Shown: positions 16,893 to 25,693, numbered from the stretch's first letter. The stretch: DNA of 64,000 bases from Lunatimonas salinarum (GCF_017811155.1 NZ_JACVCV010000010.1:124001-188000); one strand, 5' to 3'. The notes: a model not told the origin generated them from the sequence alone. Numbers and translations are program-made.

Positions 16893-17066
16893 ATGAAAAC
16901 GCTTCATCTTTTGAGAATAGCCTTTGGCGTTATGGCTGTGGTAGCGCTATTCCTCGGCATTGTTTGGCAGGACCTCCGCTTACTCCTAAGCTGCTTACCT
17001 TTTCTCGCCTGTACCTTTATGGTGCATCAGGGGATTAAAGCCCGACGCGGCAAAATGCCGAGCTAA
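16893..17066 (+). CDS. Small two-helix membrane protein (57 residues)
   Basis: This gene encodes MKTLHLLRIAFGVMAVVALF followed by a second hydrophobic segment (about residues 31-44) and a basic tail ending KARRGKMPS. It resembles the other tiny membrane proteins at 16539, 23025 and 25514 in size and layout, not clearly in sequence. It has its own exact -7 box 22 bases upstream and is divergent from the 63-residue gene, with palindrome A between them. I recognise no family. A longer overlapping frame at 16817-17038 has no such promoter and no coherent protein character. Confidence 0.6.
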   Translation: MKTLHLLRIAFGVMAVVALFLGIVWQDLRLLLSCLPFLACTFMVHQGIKARRGKMPS

Positions 17067-17134
17067 GCTTTATGTACTGCGGAAGAATCGCTCGCGACGC
17101 TGTTGGAGAGGGCAACTGAAGGTCCCGCCTTTTT

Positions 17135-17995
17135 TTAATCCAAATCAACAGCTCTACTAACCACAATTCCGGACTGGGATTTATTGCCCATAAGGTAATC
17201 CTGCAGCGTTTTTGCGGAGATCTCCACCTCTTTGGAAGTTAGACTGGCATGCATCAGATGGATTCTTCCTCCCTGCTCCACGGCAAACCCTACGTGTACC
17301 ACGTCCAGATTGGGTAGGGTAGTCGTGATGGCAATCAGGTCGCCGGATTGGATCTGTCTCTCGTGCCGGTGTATCTCTGCTTTGGGTATGTAAAAATAAC
17401 TGCGCTTGGCGATGGCTTTTTCTGCTTCGGTCAGGGCCTCCACGTAGTCCGTCCGGTTTAACTGAGCATAGTACTTCGGATTGGAAGACATAAATGTGGG
17501 TTTGTTTTCGTAGGGTTGACCCCCGATCAACTGGGTGATATCCCTTACCAAGCCCTTCTGCTCGTTTTGGTAGATCCAATCGGTAAAGTAATGCAGGCGC
17601 GAGGGGTATTCTCCCAGTTTTCCCTGCTGATAGCGGATACGTTCCAGTTCTTTTTCATAGGCCTCCATACGCAAGTTGCCCTGCTTCGCCACTCGGGCTA
17701 AGGCCAGTACCGTCTCCAAATAGGTTGTACAGTCCAATCCCGTCAGGTTGACTACCAAGCGTTCCGGGCCGGGCAGTTCCAGGGTCTTTTCCACATAGGG
17801 AGTACCCAAAAACCAGCTGCCAATCTCCATCAGTAGGCCATTTATGTTTTTTTCCTGCACATTTTCCCCGGACAAGCGTTCCAGAAACGTTTCCAGCCGC
17901 TCCCGACTTTCGGGTGTGCACACTGTCTGTGTCTGCGCGGGTACAGCAAGTACTAGGAGAAAGAAAATAGTCGATAAAACGCTTACTATTTGCAT
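17135..17995 (-). CDS. DUF1460 protein, secreted NlpC/P60-like cell-wall amidase
   Basis: This 286-residue protein has a signal peptide (residues 1-22, cleaved near AQTQT) and a DUF1460 domain, a papain-like fold related to NlpC/P60. The likely catalytic cysteine is in NLTGLDCTTYLET (about residue 90), and a histidine follows in LDVVHVGFAVE (about 238). SGDLIAITTTLPNLD matches the usual sequence before that histidine. Characterised relatives act as amidases on peptidoglycan fragments, so turnover or recycling of muropeptides in the periplasm is likely. A shortened DinB-family gene ends 5 bases upstream, so the two may be co-transcribed. The ATG at 17995 gives a good signal sequence. Confidence 0.85.
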   Translation of the reverse strand: MQIVSVLSTIFFLLVLAVPAQTQTVCTPESRERLETFLERLSGENVQEKNINGLLMEIGSWFLGTPYVEKTLELPGPERLVVNLTGLDCTTYLETVLALARVAKQGNLRMEAYEKELERIRYQQGKLGEYPSRLHYFTDWIYQNEQKGLVRDITQLIGGQPYENKPTFMSSNPKYYAQLNRTDYVEALTEAEKAIAKRSYFYIPKAEIHRHERQIQSGDLIAITTTLPNLDVVHVGFAVEQGGRIHLMHASLTSKEVEISAKTLQDYLMGNKSQSGIVVSRAVDLD

Positions 17996-17999
17996 GGTT

Positions 18000-18227
18000 C
18001 TAGTTGCCTCTTTTTAGCATGATGTAATCAGTCACCACCGGCTGCAGGCCACTTTCCCGAAAGAGGGTGGCGATTTGTCCCCGGTGGTAGGTGGAGTGGT
18101 TTACAATATGATTAAACAGCCCAAATGCCTTGTCCGGAAGTGCCTCCCGATGCTCCAACATGGCGGTTAACACGAGCTGATTGGCTTTGTGCGTGTAACC
18201 AAATAGGTCTTTGAACATGGATTCCAT
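18000..18227 (-). pseudogene. DinB-family gene with an in-frame internal deletion
   Basis: DinB/YfiT metal-binding proteins are four-helix bundles of about 150-170 residues. Here only about 75 remain. The first helix (MFKDLFGYTHKANQLVLTAM) and the last conserved part (HIVNHSTYHRGQIATLFRES) are both good. They are joined directly at LFNHIVN. In intact relatives the first helix pair ends in a histidine followed by 'IWN', and the segment before HSTYHRGQ reads much like HIVN. The missing middle would therefore be explained by recombination between two short HIVN-like repeats. The frame is kept, so a small protein may be made, but with too few helices for the fold. The start is either ATG 18227 or 18218. 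Confidence 0.7.
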
Positions 18228-18407
18228 TTCAGTCACATTTTAAAATAGCCGTTTTGCATGGTTCAGCTTCCACTACCCCCTTAGTGCCACACTTCGCGTA
18301 ATTTCGACCCAATATATTAATCTTTCCTTGTATCTTTAAACCTATCTTCAACTTCATTTTTGCCAGCACACTGAGATTGAGCCGGCTACCTCCAACCAAC
18401 AAAATCT

Positions 18408-19784
18408 ATGGCAAAAGTAAAAACGACTTTTTTCTGTCAAAATTGTGGTGCGCAAAGTCCCAAATGGCTGGGAAAATGCACTTCCTGTGGTCAATGGAAT
18501 ACCTACGTGGAGGAAATCGTCCAAAAAGAAGAAACCGGTCGGGGCACGTGGAAGACGGGGCAGGCTGCTACCAAAAAGGCCGCGGTACCCCGTAAGCTAC
18601 AGGATATTCGATTTGAGGAACAGCCCCGCCTGGTGACCGGGGATACGGAGCTGGATCGGGTGCTGGGATCGGGCATTGTGCCGGGTTCCCTGATTTTGAT
18701 CGGCGGGGAGCCGGGTATTGGCAAGTCCACGCTCCTGCTTCAGATTGCCCTCATGCTAAACCAAATTAAGGTGCTGTATGTGTCGGGCGAGGAAAGCGAG
18801 ACACAGATTAAAATGCGGGCAGAACGCATGGAAGCCCATTCGGACACTTGTTATCTCTTGGCGGAAACCAATACACAGCAGATCTTCCAGCAGGTAGAGG
18901 CGCTAAACCCCGACCTGCTGATCATCGATTCCATTCAAACCCTCCATAGTCAGCACGTGGAATCTGCCGCCGGCTCGGTAAGTCAGGTGCGGGAATGCAC
19001 CGCCGAGATCATGAAATTTGCAAAAGAAACCGGAACCCCTGTATTTCTGATCGGCCATATCACCAAGGACGGCACCATCGCTGGACCCAAAGTATTGGAA
19101 CACATGGTGGATACCGTGTTGCAGTTTGAAGGGGACCGGCACCTAAGCTACCGCATCCTGCGCACCTCCAAAAACCGCTTTGGGTCTACCAACGAGCTGG
19201 GAATCTACGAGATGCATGCCGATGGCCTGCGCACCGTGACCAATCCCTCGGAGATCCTGATGACCCAGCGGGAGGAGCAGTCAAACGGCGTGGCCATTGG
19301 GGCCATGTTGGAAGGAAACCGCCCTTTGCTCATCGAAATCCAGTCCTTGGTGAGCCCTGCCACCTATGGTACGCCGCAGCGTAGCTCCACAGGCCACGAT
19401 GCCAAACGGCTCAACATGCTGCTGGCCGTATTGGAAAAACGGGGAGGCATGCGCCTGGGCCAGCAGGACGTATTCCTAAACATCGCCGGCGGCCTACGCG
19501 TAGACGACCCGGGCTTGGACCTGGCGGTATGTGCGTCGCTCATTTCCTCCTACGAGGATACCCCGGTGGATCCATCGATTTGCTTTGCCGGGGAAGTTGG
19601 CCTGGGCGGTGAGATCCGGGCGGTCAACCGGGTGGAAAGCCGCATCGCCGAAGCAGCCAAGCTGGGTTTCAAAAAGATAATGGTATCCAAATACGGCATC
19701 AAAGGCTTGAGCAACGCCAAATACGACATAGAAATAGTCCCCCTGACCAAGCTGGACGAGATGTACGCCAAGTTATTTGCCTAG
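18408..19784 (+). CDS. radA: DNA repair protein RadA
   Basis: RadA (Sms) is a RecA-like ATPase that drives branch migration of recombination intermediates. The 458-residue protein has the N-terminal zinc finger (CQNCGAQSPKWLGKCTSCGQ, residues 10-29) and Walker A GGEPGIGKST (near 100-110). The RadA-specific motif KNRFGSTNELGIYEM is near 255-269, and a C-terminal Lon-protease-like domain follows with GLRVDDPGLDLAVCASLISS. Nothing is missing. It stands alone; the Tat-signal protein gene starts 49 bases downstream. Confidence 0.97.
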   Translation: MAKVKTTFFCQNCGAQSPKWLGKCTSCGQWNTYVEEIVQKEETGRGTWKTGQAATKKAAVPRKLQDIRFEEQPRLVTGDTELDRVLGSGIVPGSLILIGGEPGIGKSTLLLQIALMLNQIKVLYVSGEESETQIKMRAERMEAHSDTCYLLAETNTQQIFQQVEALNPDLLIIDSIQTLHSQHVESAAGSVSQVRECTAEIMKFAKETGTPVFLIGHITKDGTIAGPKVLEHMVDTVLQFEGDRHLSYRILRTSKNRFGSTNELGIYEMHADGLRTVTNPSEILMTQREEQSNGVAIGAMLEGNRPLLIEIQSLVSPATYGTPQRSSTGHDAKRLNMLLAVLEKRGGMRLGQQDVFLNIAGGLRVDDPGLDLAVCASLISSYEDTPVDPSICFAGEVGLGGEIRAVNRVESRIAEAAKLGFKKIMVSKYGIKGLSNAKYDIEIVPLTKLDEMYAKLFA

Positions 19785-19833
19785 GATTAATCATGGCTAT
19801 ATTCCATTCAACCGCCGATAAACCCGAGATGAT

Positions 19834-22179
19834 ATGATTTCCGATTCCACTTTTTCCTTTTCCCGACGGGCCTTTTTGGGGTCTGCCACGCTGCTGACGA
19901 CTGGAGCGATGATGCCTACATGGGCCTTTTCCCTATCGGCACCGTCCGCTGTTGCCCACCCACCCGTTCCCTTTCCCCATTTTCCCGATCCTTCGTTTGC
20001 CTTTATTTGGCGCAACTGGAACCTGGTGCCTCTGCAACGCTTGGCACAGGTGCTGGGGGCAAAGGAACAGGACTTGCGTGACTGCGCAAAGGCAATGGGC
20101 CTTCCCAAACCTCTCCCCATCTCGGACGAGCAGTGGAACCGGAGCTACATCACCATCATACGCAGAAACTGGCACCTACTTCCCAAGGATCAGTTGACCG
20201 AGTTGCTGGGGTGGACAGCCGAGCACCTGGAATTTACCCTTCAGGAGGATGACTTCCTCTACATCAAATTGGGCAGCATTAAGCCCGATTGCCCGCCCCT
20301 TCGTTGGAAAGGGATGGATGTGGAGGTAGCCAAGAAACTGGAAAAAATCCGGAGCATTTCCGGGGAAGCTTTTGCCGTAGCCGATAGCAGTCCGGGTGAG
20401 CCCCTTTTTGATTTTGTAAGGCAGCTTTCTGCCAAGCCCGCATTGCAGACTCAGCCGCTTGCCTCGGGATTTTCGCCCCGTTACGGGTATGGTTACTTTA
20501 CACTTTTTGGAGATCCCCTGGCCGATGGGGCAGTGGATCCCTTTCCGGAGGGCTACCTGCAGCGTATGGGAGCCGCAGGACTGGACGGCACCTGGCTTCA
20601 TATTGTCCTGAGCAAGGTTACGCCCTTTACTTGGGATCCCTCGCTGAGCAAAGGCTGGGAGCAACGATTGGAAAACCTGGCCCGACTGGTGGAAAAGTGC
20701 AGGCAGCATGGGATAGGTATGTACTTATACTTAAACGAGCCCAGGTATCAACCCCTTTCCTTTTACAAAAAACATCCTTCCCTTAAAGGCGTTACGCGTG
20801 GGCAAAGCGCCGCGCTTTGTACCAGTGCACCTGAGGTGCAGGCCTATTTGGTGGATTCCATTGCCCGCTTGGTGGAGCGGGTGCCCGGTTTAGCCGGCTT
20901 TTTTTCCATCACTGCTTCCGAAAACCCCACCCATTGTTGGTCGCATTTTCAGGGCATGGAATGCCCCCGCTGTGGGCCCCGAGGACCGGAGGCGGTCATT
21001 GCCGAGCTGAACACCCTCTATGCGACCGGCATACAGCGTGGCTTGGAGGCGCATCGCAAAAACATTAACCCAGGTTTCGAGGGTTCCGGCCCACGGCTTA
21101 TCGCCTGGGATTGGGGCTGGCGCGATGGCTGGGCAGCGGGCATTGTGCCCCGGTTGCCCAAGCAGACGGCATTGATGAGCGTGAGCGAGTGGGACCTGCC
21201 CATAGAGCGGGGAGGGGTAAAGGCCAGCGTGGGAGAGTATTCCATCTCAGCCGTTGGTCCGGGCCCCCGGGCAAAGCGCCATTGGGAGATCGCACAGCAG
21301 CCCGGATTGGAGACCTTTGCCAAGATACAGGCGGGTACTACCTGGGAATGTGGAGGCCTGCCCTATGTCCCTGCCTTGGAGAACGTGGCCCAACATGCCG
21401 TAAACCTACGGGATGCGGGTATCAAGGGGCTGATGACGGGTTGGACCTTGGGAGGCTACCCCGGTTCGCCTAATTTGGAGGTGGTATCGGTGGTGGGCAG
21501 TGATCCAGGCATCTCGGTTCGGGGGGCCATGGTTAAGGTTGCCGATAAACGGTATGGAGCAGCCGCAGAGGCCATGGTAGCGGCTTGGTATGGCTTTAGC
21601 GAGGCATTCCGGGAGTTTCCCTATCATATTGGCGTCGTGTATAATGCGCCCGTACATTCCGGACCTGCCAATTTGTTGTGGGCAAGACCAACCGGCTATT
21701 CGGCCACCATGGTTGGCCTAGGATACGATGATCTGAGCAAGTGGCGGGACATTTACCCCGCAGACGTTTTTATCCGCCAACTCTATCGTGTGGCCGAGGG
21801 ATTTGAACAATCGCTGGAGCGGTTGGAGGAAAGGGTTCGGAATCTTGCTTTGGGTGACGAAGCGCGTTTAGCACTGGCAGGAGAGATGCGTATTGCCGAG
21901 GCTGTGGGAATTCTCTATCGTTCGGTGGCAAACCAAGCGGATTTTATCCGGCATCGCGAGCAATGGGAGAGGGAAAAAGACCCAAAGGCCAAAATCCGGC
22001 TTCAGGAGCTCCTGCTCAGTGAGATCCAATTGGCAAACCGCTTATTCACCTTGCAGCAGCAAGATTCCCGGATAGGCTTTGAAGCCACCAACCATTATTT
22101 TTATGTACCGACAGATCTACAGGAGAAGGTTTTGAATTGTAGGTGGCTATTGGAAGAATGGCTGGGCGTTAACGTATAG
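19834..22179 (+). CDS. Tat-exported TIM-barrel type protein, glycoside-hydrolase-like, family uncertain
   Basis: This 781-residue protein starts with a twin-arginine signal (SRRAFLGSATLL, residues 10-21), so it is folded in the cytoplasm and then exported. The middle part (about residues 200-550) looks like a GH20-related (beta/alpha)8 barrel. Barrel-like strands include GMYLYLNEPRYQ, GFFSITASENPTHCW, LIAWDWGWRDGW and GLMTGWTLGGYPG. Cysteines in ECPRCGPRGP resemble those in some hexosaminidase-like proteins. The C-terminal third is helical. Aspartate and glutamate residues in SENP and AWDWGW could be catalytic, but I cannot assign a CAZy family. Periplasmic carbohydrate processing is the best guess. 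Confidence 0.6.
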   Translation: MISDSTFSFSRRAFLGSATLLTTGAMMPTWAFSLSAPSAVAHPPVPFPHFPDPSFAFIWRNWNLVPLQRLAQVLGAKEQDLRDCAKAMGLPKPLPISDEQWNRSYITIIRRNWHLLPKDQLTELLGWTAEHLEFTLQEDDFLYIKLGSIKPDCPPLRWKGMDVEVAKKLEKIRSISGEAFAVADSSPGEPLFDFVRQLSAKPALQTQPLASGFSPRYGYGYFTLFGDPLADGAVDPFPEGYLQRMGAAGLDGTWLHIVLSKVTPFTWDPSLSKGWEQRLENLARLVEKCRQHGIGMYLYLNEPRYQPLSFYKKHPSLKGVTRGQSAALCTSAPEVQAYLVDSIARLVERVPGLAGFFSITASENPTHCWSHFQGMECPRCGPRGPEAVIAELNTLYATGIQRGLEAHRKNINPGFEGSGPRLIAWDWGWRDGWAAGIVPRLPKQTALMSVSEWDLPIERGGVKASVGEYSISAVGPGPRAKRHWEIAQQPGLETFAKIQAGTTWECGGLPYVPALENVAQHAVNLRDAGIKGLMTGWTLGGYPGSPNLEVVSVVGSDPGISVRGAMVKVADKRYGAAAEAMVAAWYGFSEAFREFPYHIGVVYNAPVHSGPANLLWARPTGYSATMVGLGYDDLSKWRDIYPADVFIRQLYRVAEGFEQSLERLEERVRNLALGDEARLALAGEMRIAEAVGILYRSVANQADFIRHREQWEREKDPKAKIRLQELLLSEIQLANRLFTLQQQDSRIGFEATNHYFYVPTDLQEKVLNCRWLLEEWLGVNV

Positions 22180-22250
22180 TGTGCGACAGGTGGGTATACA
22201 TACGAGGTATGATTTCGGCGTGGATCCGTCCGAATAGGAGGACCAATCAC

Positions 22251-22467
22251 ATCACCCCTTCGGGGTTTGGAGAAATTTCTAGGACTCTTTGCTATAATCT
22301 TATCATCCCTTCGGGATTTGGCATCGCGATGCAATCCCGTTTCTGGTATCACAAAAACCGATTGGTTTGGATGTTTTTAGGATTCCTCCTGTACCCCAAT
22401 CCCGAAGGGATGGCAGTTTTATAGAAAACGAGCGAAATACGTCCACAAAACCCCGAAGGGGTGGCAT
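22251..22467. repeat. REP-like composite repeat, copy 1
   Basis: Four short hairpins with TTCG/CGAA tips are arranged as an imperfect inverted repeat. They are ACCCCTTCGGGGT and ATCCCTTCGGGAT on the left, then ATCCCGAAGGGAT and ACCCCGAAGGGGT on the right. The segments between them (CTCTTTGCTATAATC, AGAAAACGAGCG) recur in copy 2. This is a bacterial interspersed mosaic/REP-type element. No transposase is present nearby. Confidence 0.8.
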
Positions 22468-22597
22468 AATCGTACCGGATACCGACAATAATAGGAGAGC
22501 CATTTAGCTCGAGAGATTAGCATCGCCTTTTAGTTTATCAAACTAATCCGGAAGCCAAAGCAAAAAATGTATCTGGAAAAATGACGCGTTAATATTG

Positions 22598-22821
22598 TCA
22601 CCCCTTCGGGGTTTGCCGTAATTCCGATGCCTCTTTGCTATAATCATATCATCCCTTCGGGATTAAGAACCGGATAGGAATCTCGATTCGATTTGCCTTA
22701 GGAAATTGATAGATGCGGAATGTTTGAAAGGATTAGGATACATACTCTGCCCCAATCCCGAAGGGATGGCAGTATTAAAGAAAACGAGCGATACACGTCC
22801 ACAAAACCCCGAAGAGGTGAT
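22598..22821. repeat. REP-like composite repeat, copy 2
   Basis: Same order of four hairpins as at 22251-22467, about 130 bases downstream and in the same orientation. The last hairpin has decayed (CCCCGAAGAGGTG). Between the copies (22468-22597) I see no gene. Confidence 0.8.
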
Positions 22822-22930
22822 AGAAATGCCCTGCCTCTAGGATGGGGAAATCGGCCTATTTCATTTTCAATTCCATCATCACCTAATGCGCCCAATTTTG
22901 CCGGACCACACGTCAGAAAAAAAATCCCAG

Positions 22931-22966
22931 ACTGAAATGAAATTTCAGTGAGTCCGCTTTGATTTG
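22931..22966 (+). promoter_or_regulatory. Palindromic operator B with -7 box, upstream of the 69-residue membrane protein
   Basis: ACTGAAATGAAATTTCAGT at 22931-22949 is the same palindrome type as at 16800-16818 and 25305-25323. TTGATTTG (22959-22966, one mismatch to TAnnTTTG) ends exactly 26 bases from the palindrome centre. The gene starts 58 bases later at 23025. Confidence 0.72.
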
Positions 22967-23024
22967 TAACTGGAAACATCTTGCGGAGTACACCCGCTTT
23001 TTAAAAAATTAATACCCTAAAAAG

Positions 23025-23234
23025 ATGCAAAATAGACAAAGGTGGTTGGCATTCTACAGCGTGATGTTGGGATTTTGTCTGTCCATCCTGTTTATCCTGT
23101 GGCGGGGAAATGGATACCACATCACCTCCGAATCACCGGATTTTATGGTGTTTTCTTCCTTCGTTGCCACCTCCATCAGCTTTCTGATCGGCCTGATCCG
23201 GTACTTGCCTTCCCGAAAAAAGGAAACCGGCTAA
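23025..23234 (+). CDS. Small two-helix membrane protein (69 residues)
   Basis: Two hydrophobic segments (about residues 8-27 and 41-61) flank a short polar loop (RGNGYHITSESPD), and the tail is basic (RYLPSRKKETG). No family is recognised. Palindrome B and its -7 box lie just upstream with the same geometry as two other small membrane genes. A likely terminator hairpin follows at 23243. The leader between the REP repeats and this gene has no other feature. Confidence 0.7.
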   Translation: MQNRQRWLAFYSVMLGFCLSILFILWRGNGYHITSESPDFMVFSSFVATSISFLIGLIRYLPSRKKETG

Positions 23235-23242
23235 ATTTTCAA

Positions 23243-23270
23243 GCCTAGGGGTATTCAGGTACCCCTAGGC
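23243..23270. terminator. Hairpin between convergent genes
   Basis: Perfect 11-bp stem (GCCTAGGGGTA with TACCCCTAGGC, 6-base loop). It lies 8 bases after the stop of the 69-residue gene and faces the SLC13 gene. T-tracts are poor, so termination efficiency is uncertain. Confidence 0.5.
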
Positions 23271-23356
23271 AAAATGAATTTCTTGATTCCTTCCCAAAGA
23301 GTACAGAAATAAGGCCTCTATTTTGGCGTTAGCCTTTTTTCCTACTCAAAAAGAAG

Positions 23357-25153
23357 TCAAATATAGAATAGGTAAAACACCGCCACGGTAAGCACCACAA
23401 AAATCAAGGTTAGCCCGCTTCCCGCCTTGATATAGTCCTTATTTTGATAGCCTCCTGCCGATATCATCAGGGCATTTACCTGATGGGTGGGAAGGAGGAA
23501 GGAATTGGACACCCCTACAGCTGCCAAAAGCACCAAAGGTCTGGGATCCAAACCGGCGATCTCGGCCATCCCGATCACCAAAGGCGCCAACACGACCACA
23601 GCCCCCACATTGGACATAAAGAGCGAGAACACCGTGCTCAACACAGTAATGGCAATTAATAGCACCAACACCGACTGCCCTTCAATTAGCTGCATGACGT
23701 ATTGGGCAAGGAAATACGCGGCCCCGGATTTTTGCATGGCAATTCCCAAGGGAATCAACCCTGCCAACAGAAATACCACTTTCCAGTCAATGGCATCGTA
23801 GGCTTGCTGAATCGTGATTACCCTCGACAGGATCATGGTCATGGCACCGGTCAGAAAGGCCAAAGCAATAGGTACTCCCAAGAACGTCAGCAGAATCCCG
23901 AATGCAAAACTGGCCAATGCAGGAATCGCTTTGGACTGATTTTTCGGTTCGGCTTCTATGGGGGTCGCCAGAACGAAGTCCGTGTGGCTTTTAAGACTTC
24001 TTATATTATCCCACAACCCATACACAATCAGGGTATCGCCCTTCTTAAACCGATGATCGGAAAAATCACCTTTGATTTCTTCGCCATTGTTGAATAAAAT
24101 GAGGGGCTCTAGGGCAAATTTTCGCCGAAAGGCAAAGTCCCGTAGGGTCTGTCCGATCAGTTCCGACCCCGTTCCAACGATGACTTCCGCAAATCCAGAT
24201 TCATCGGGTTTGGTGAGACGGTTAAAGATTCCGGGTTGTATGATTTCCTGTAGGCCATATATTTCCGCAAGTTTTTTGGCTTCGTTTTCTGAGCCTAACA
24301 AAGCGATTATCTGCCCTTGCGCAAACACGGTCTCTCGCCAAGGGGCGTATACAACAGCCTCTCCTTCGGCCAAGGCGATCAGGTTAAGCCGAAAATCTTT
24401 CCAGATTCCAGAAGATTCCGTGGTCTTGCCGATTAGGCTGCTGCCCTCCTGTATCGAAAAATACCACAGGTTGTTGGGCAGGCGCAAGGTCTCGATAAGT
24501 TTCTCTTGGGCAGATTTCTTCTTTGCTCCTTTTCCTTCCTTGGGCAGTACATAATTACCCAATAGAAAAAAGTACACGATACCTGCAATCAGCAAAACAG
24601 CACCGACCGGTGTGACCGCAAATAAGGCATAGGGCTCCAAGGAAGCATTTTTCAGCAGATCATTGATCAAGATCAGATGTCCTGAACCAACCATGGTCAG
24701 CGAACCGCCCAATATCGCGGCAAAACCCAGCGGCATGATCAATTGGGTGGCCGGGATCTTGGTTTTTCGGGAAATGTCCAGCGTACCTGGTAAGAACAAA
24801 GCTGCGGCGCCAATATTTTGCATAAACGCAGAAAGGGTGCCTACTGACAGCCCGAGGAATCCGATAATCTTGTTTTTATCGGCACCGACCTTCTTGAGCA
24901 CGGCCTCCGAAAAGCGTTCCATCACCCCGGTGGTCGTAACCCCATACCCCAAAATCATCACCGCCAGCATAGAAATCACGGCGTTGGAAGAAAAGCCCTT
25001 GAGCATTTCGTCCGGGGTCAATACACCCGACCAGCCCAAAGCAAGCATGGTGATGATCGCAACCACATCGATGCGAAATATCTCAAAAACCATCATGACG
25101 ATTGTAGCCACCAATATGGCCAATACAATCACTACCTGAATATCCAATTCCAT
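23357..25153 (-). CDS. SLC13/DASS-family anion permease with two RCK_C (TrkA-C) domains
   Basis: This 598-residue protein has about a dozen membrane segments interrupted by a cytosolic part. Membrane halves carry FSSNAVISMLAVMILGYG, FMQNIGAAALFLP and FMSNVGAVVVLAPLVIG, the SNT-like motifs of the DASS/SLC13 fold. The soluble insert (about residues 205-380) holds two RCK_C domains, with segments such as GSSLIGKTTESSGIWKDF and IGQTLRDFAFRRKFAL. This layout is common in bacterial sulfate, citrate or dicarboxylate carriers, but the substrate cannot be named. The region upstream (25154-25513) is shared with palindrome C and the 59-residue membrane gene, which is divergent. Confidence 0.87.
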   Translation of the reverse strand: MELDIQVVIVLAILVATIVMMVFEIFRIDVVAIITMLALGWSGVLTPDEMLKGFSSNAVISMLAVMILGYGVTTTGVMERFSEAVLKKVGADKNKIIGFLGLSVGTLSAFMQNIGAAALFLPGTLDISRKTKIPATQLIMPLGFAAILGGSLTMVGSGHLILINDLLKNASLEPYALFAVTPVGAVLLIAGIVYFFLLGNYVLPKEGKGAKKKSAQEKLIETLRLPNNLWYFSIQEGSSLIGKTTESSGIWKDFRLNLIALAEGEAVVYAPWRETVFAQGQIIALLGSENEAKKLAEIYGLQEIIQPGIFNRLTKPDESGFAEVIVGTGSELIGQTLRDFAFRRKFALEPLILFNNGEEIKGDFSDHRFKKGDTLIVYGLWDNIRSLKSHTDFVLATPIEAEPKNQSKAIPALASFAFGILLTFLGVPIALAFLTGAMTMILSRVITIQQAYDAIDWKVVFLLAGLIPLGIAMQKSGAAYFLAQYVMQLIEGQSVLVLLIAITVLSTVFSLFMSNVGAVVVLAPLVIGMAEIAGLDPRPLVLLAAVGVSNSFLLPTHQVNALMISAGGYQNKDYIKAGSGLTLIFVVLTVAVFYLFYI

Positions 25154-25304
25154 TGGTATAAGTTAGTTAAACAATCCCAAAGATAACAGATGCCTAAAGG
25201 TGTTGTCGGTATGAAAAGTCACAATGGCCACCTTATCCAGACTATGCGAGAAGGCAAACCCTTTTCAAATTAGTCCGTAGGCTGAGAGAAGAAATGGAAG
25301 AGCC

Positions 25305-25340
25305 ACTGAAATTTTTTTTCAGTCAGACCGATTAAATTTG
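25305..25340 (+). promoter_or_regulatory. Palindromic operator C with -7 box, upstream of the 59-residue membrane protein
   Basis: ACTGAAATTTTTTTTCAGT at 25305-25323 is followed by an exact -7 box TAAATTTG (25333-25340), 26 bases from the palindrome centre to the final G. The palindrome is identical to copy A read on its minus strand. The next plus-strand gene starts at 25514, so the leader would be about 165 bases. I see no other gene in it. Confidence 0.72.
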
Positions 25341-25513
25341 AGTTACCTTCCGCATTTAGGGATTGGCCTTCAATCTGTTAAGTTCAACACCGGATAAAAA
25401 AAAGAGTTGTTTTCCTGCATGCAGCATCATCCGTTGGCTTGTCGAAGGCTCCTTGCCGGATGGTTGATTAACCCTCATGTATGTAGTACAATCGTCTAAA
25501 AACCCGTTTTCCT

Positions 25514-25693
25514 ATGAATGATTTGTCGACTGCTAGAAAATCGCTTCTACTCTTTATCCTGCTTCTCGTGCTTGCAGGCTGGGTGGGCTACCTGTATGGC
25601 TGGGCAAGCCTCGGCATGGTGGTCCTGATTACGGTAGCCCTGCTGTTTACAGCGATATCCTTGGTGTGGGACCTTCGGGCAAAACAGGAATAA
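25514..25693 (+). CDS. Small two-helix membrane protein (59 residues)
   Basis: Two hydrophobic segments (about residues 9-29 and 32-51, LLLFILLLVLAGWVGYLYG) and a charged tail (WDLRAKQE). It shares size, topology and upstream palindrome with the proteins at 16539 and 23025. A strong bidirectional terminator follows at 25737. Family unknown. The long leader between palindrome C and the ATG could carry further control, but shows no clear structure. Confidence 0.65.
   Translation: MNDLSTARKSLLLFILLLVLAGWVGYLYGWASLGMVVLITVALLFTAISLVWDLRAKQE

Noticed and set aside
16817-17038. A 73-codon frame overlapping the 57-residue membrane gene
   Set aside because: Its sequence has no coherent character, and the -7 box at 16863 lies inside it, which favours the ATG at 16893.
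18216-18240. Half of the ACTGAAA/TTTCAGT palindrome (TTTCAGT on the plus strand)
   Set aside because: It lies at the start of the DinB-family gene. The second half-site is missing and no -7 box occurs at the fixed distance, so it is not counted as a fourth operator.
22251-22821. CRISPR array
   Set aside because: The repeats are palindromic and arranged as nested inverted pairs with unequal spacing. There are no regular spacers and no cas genes.
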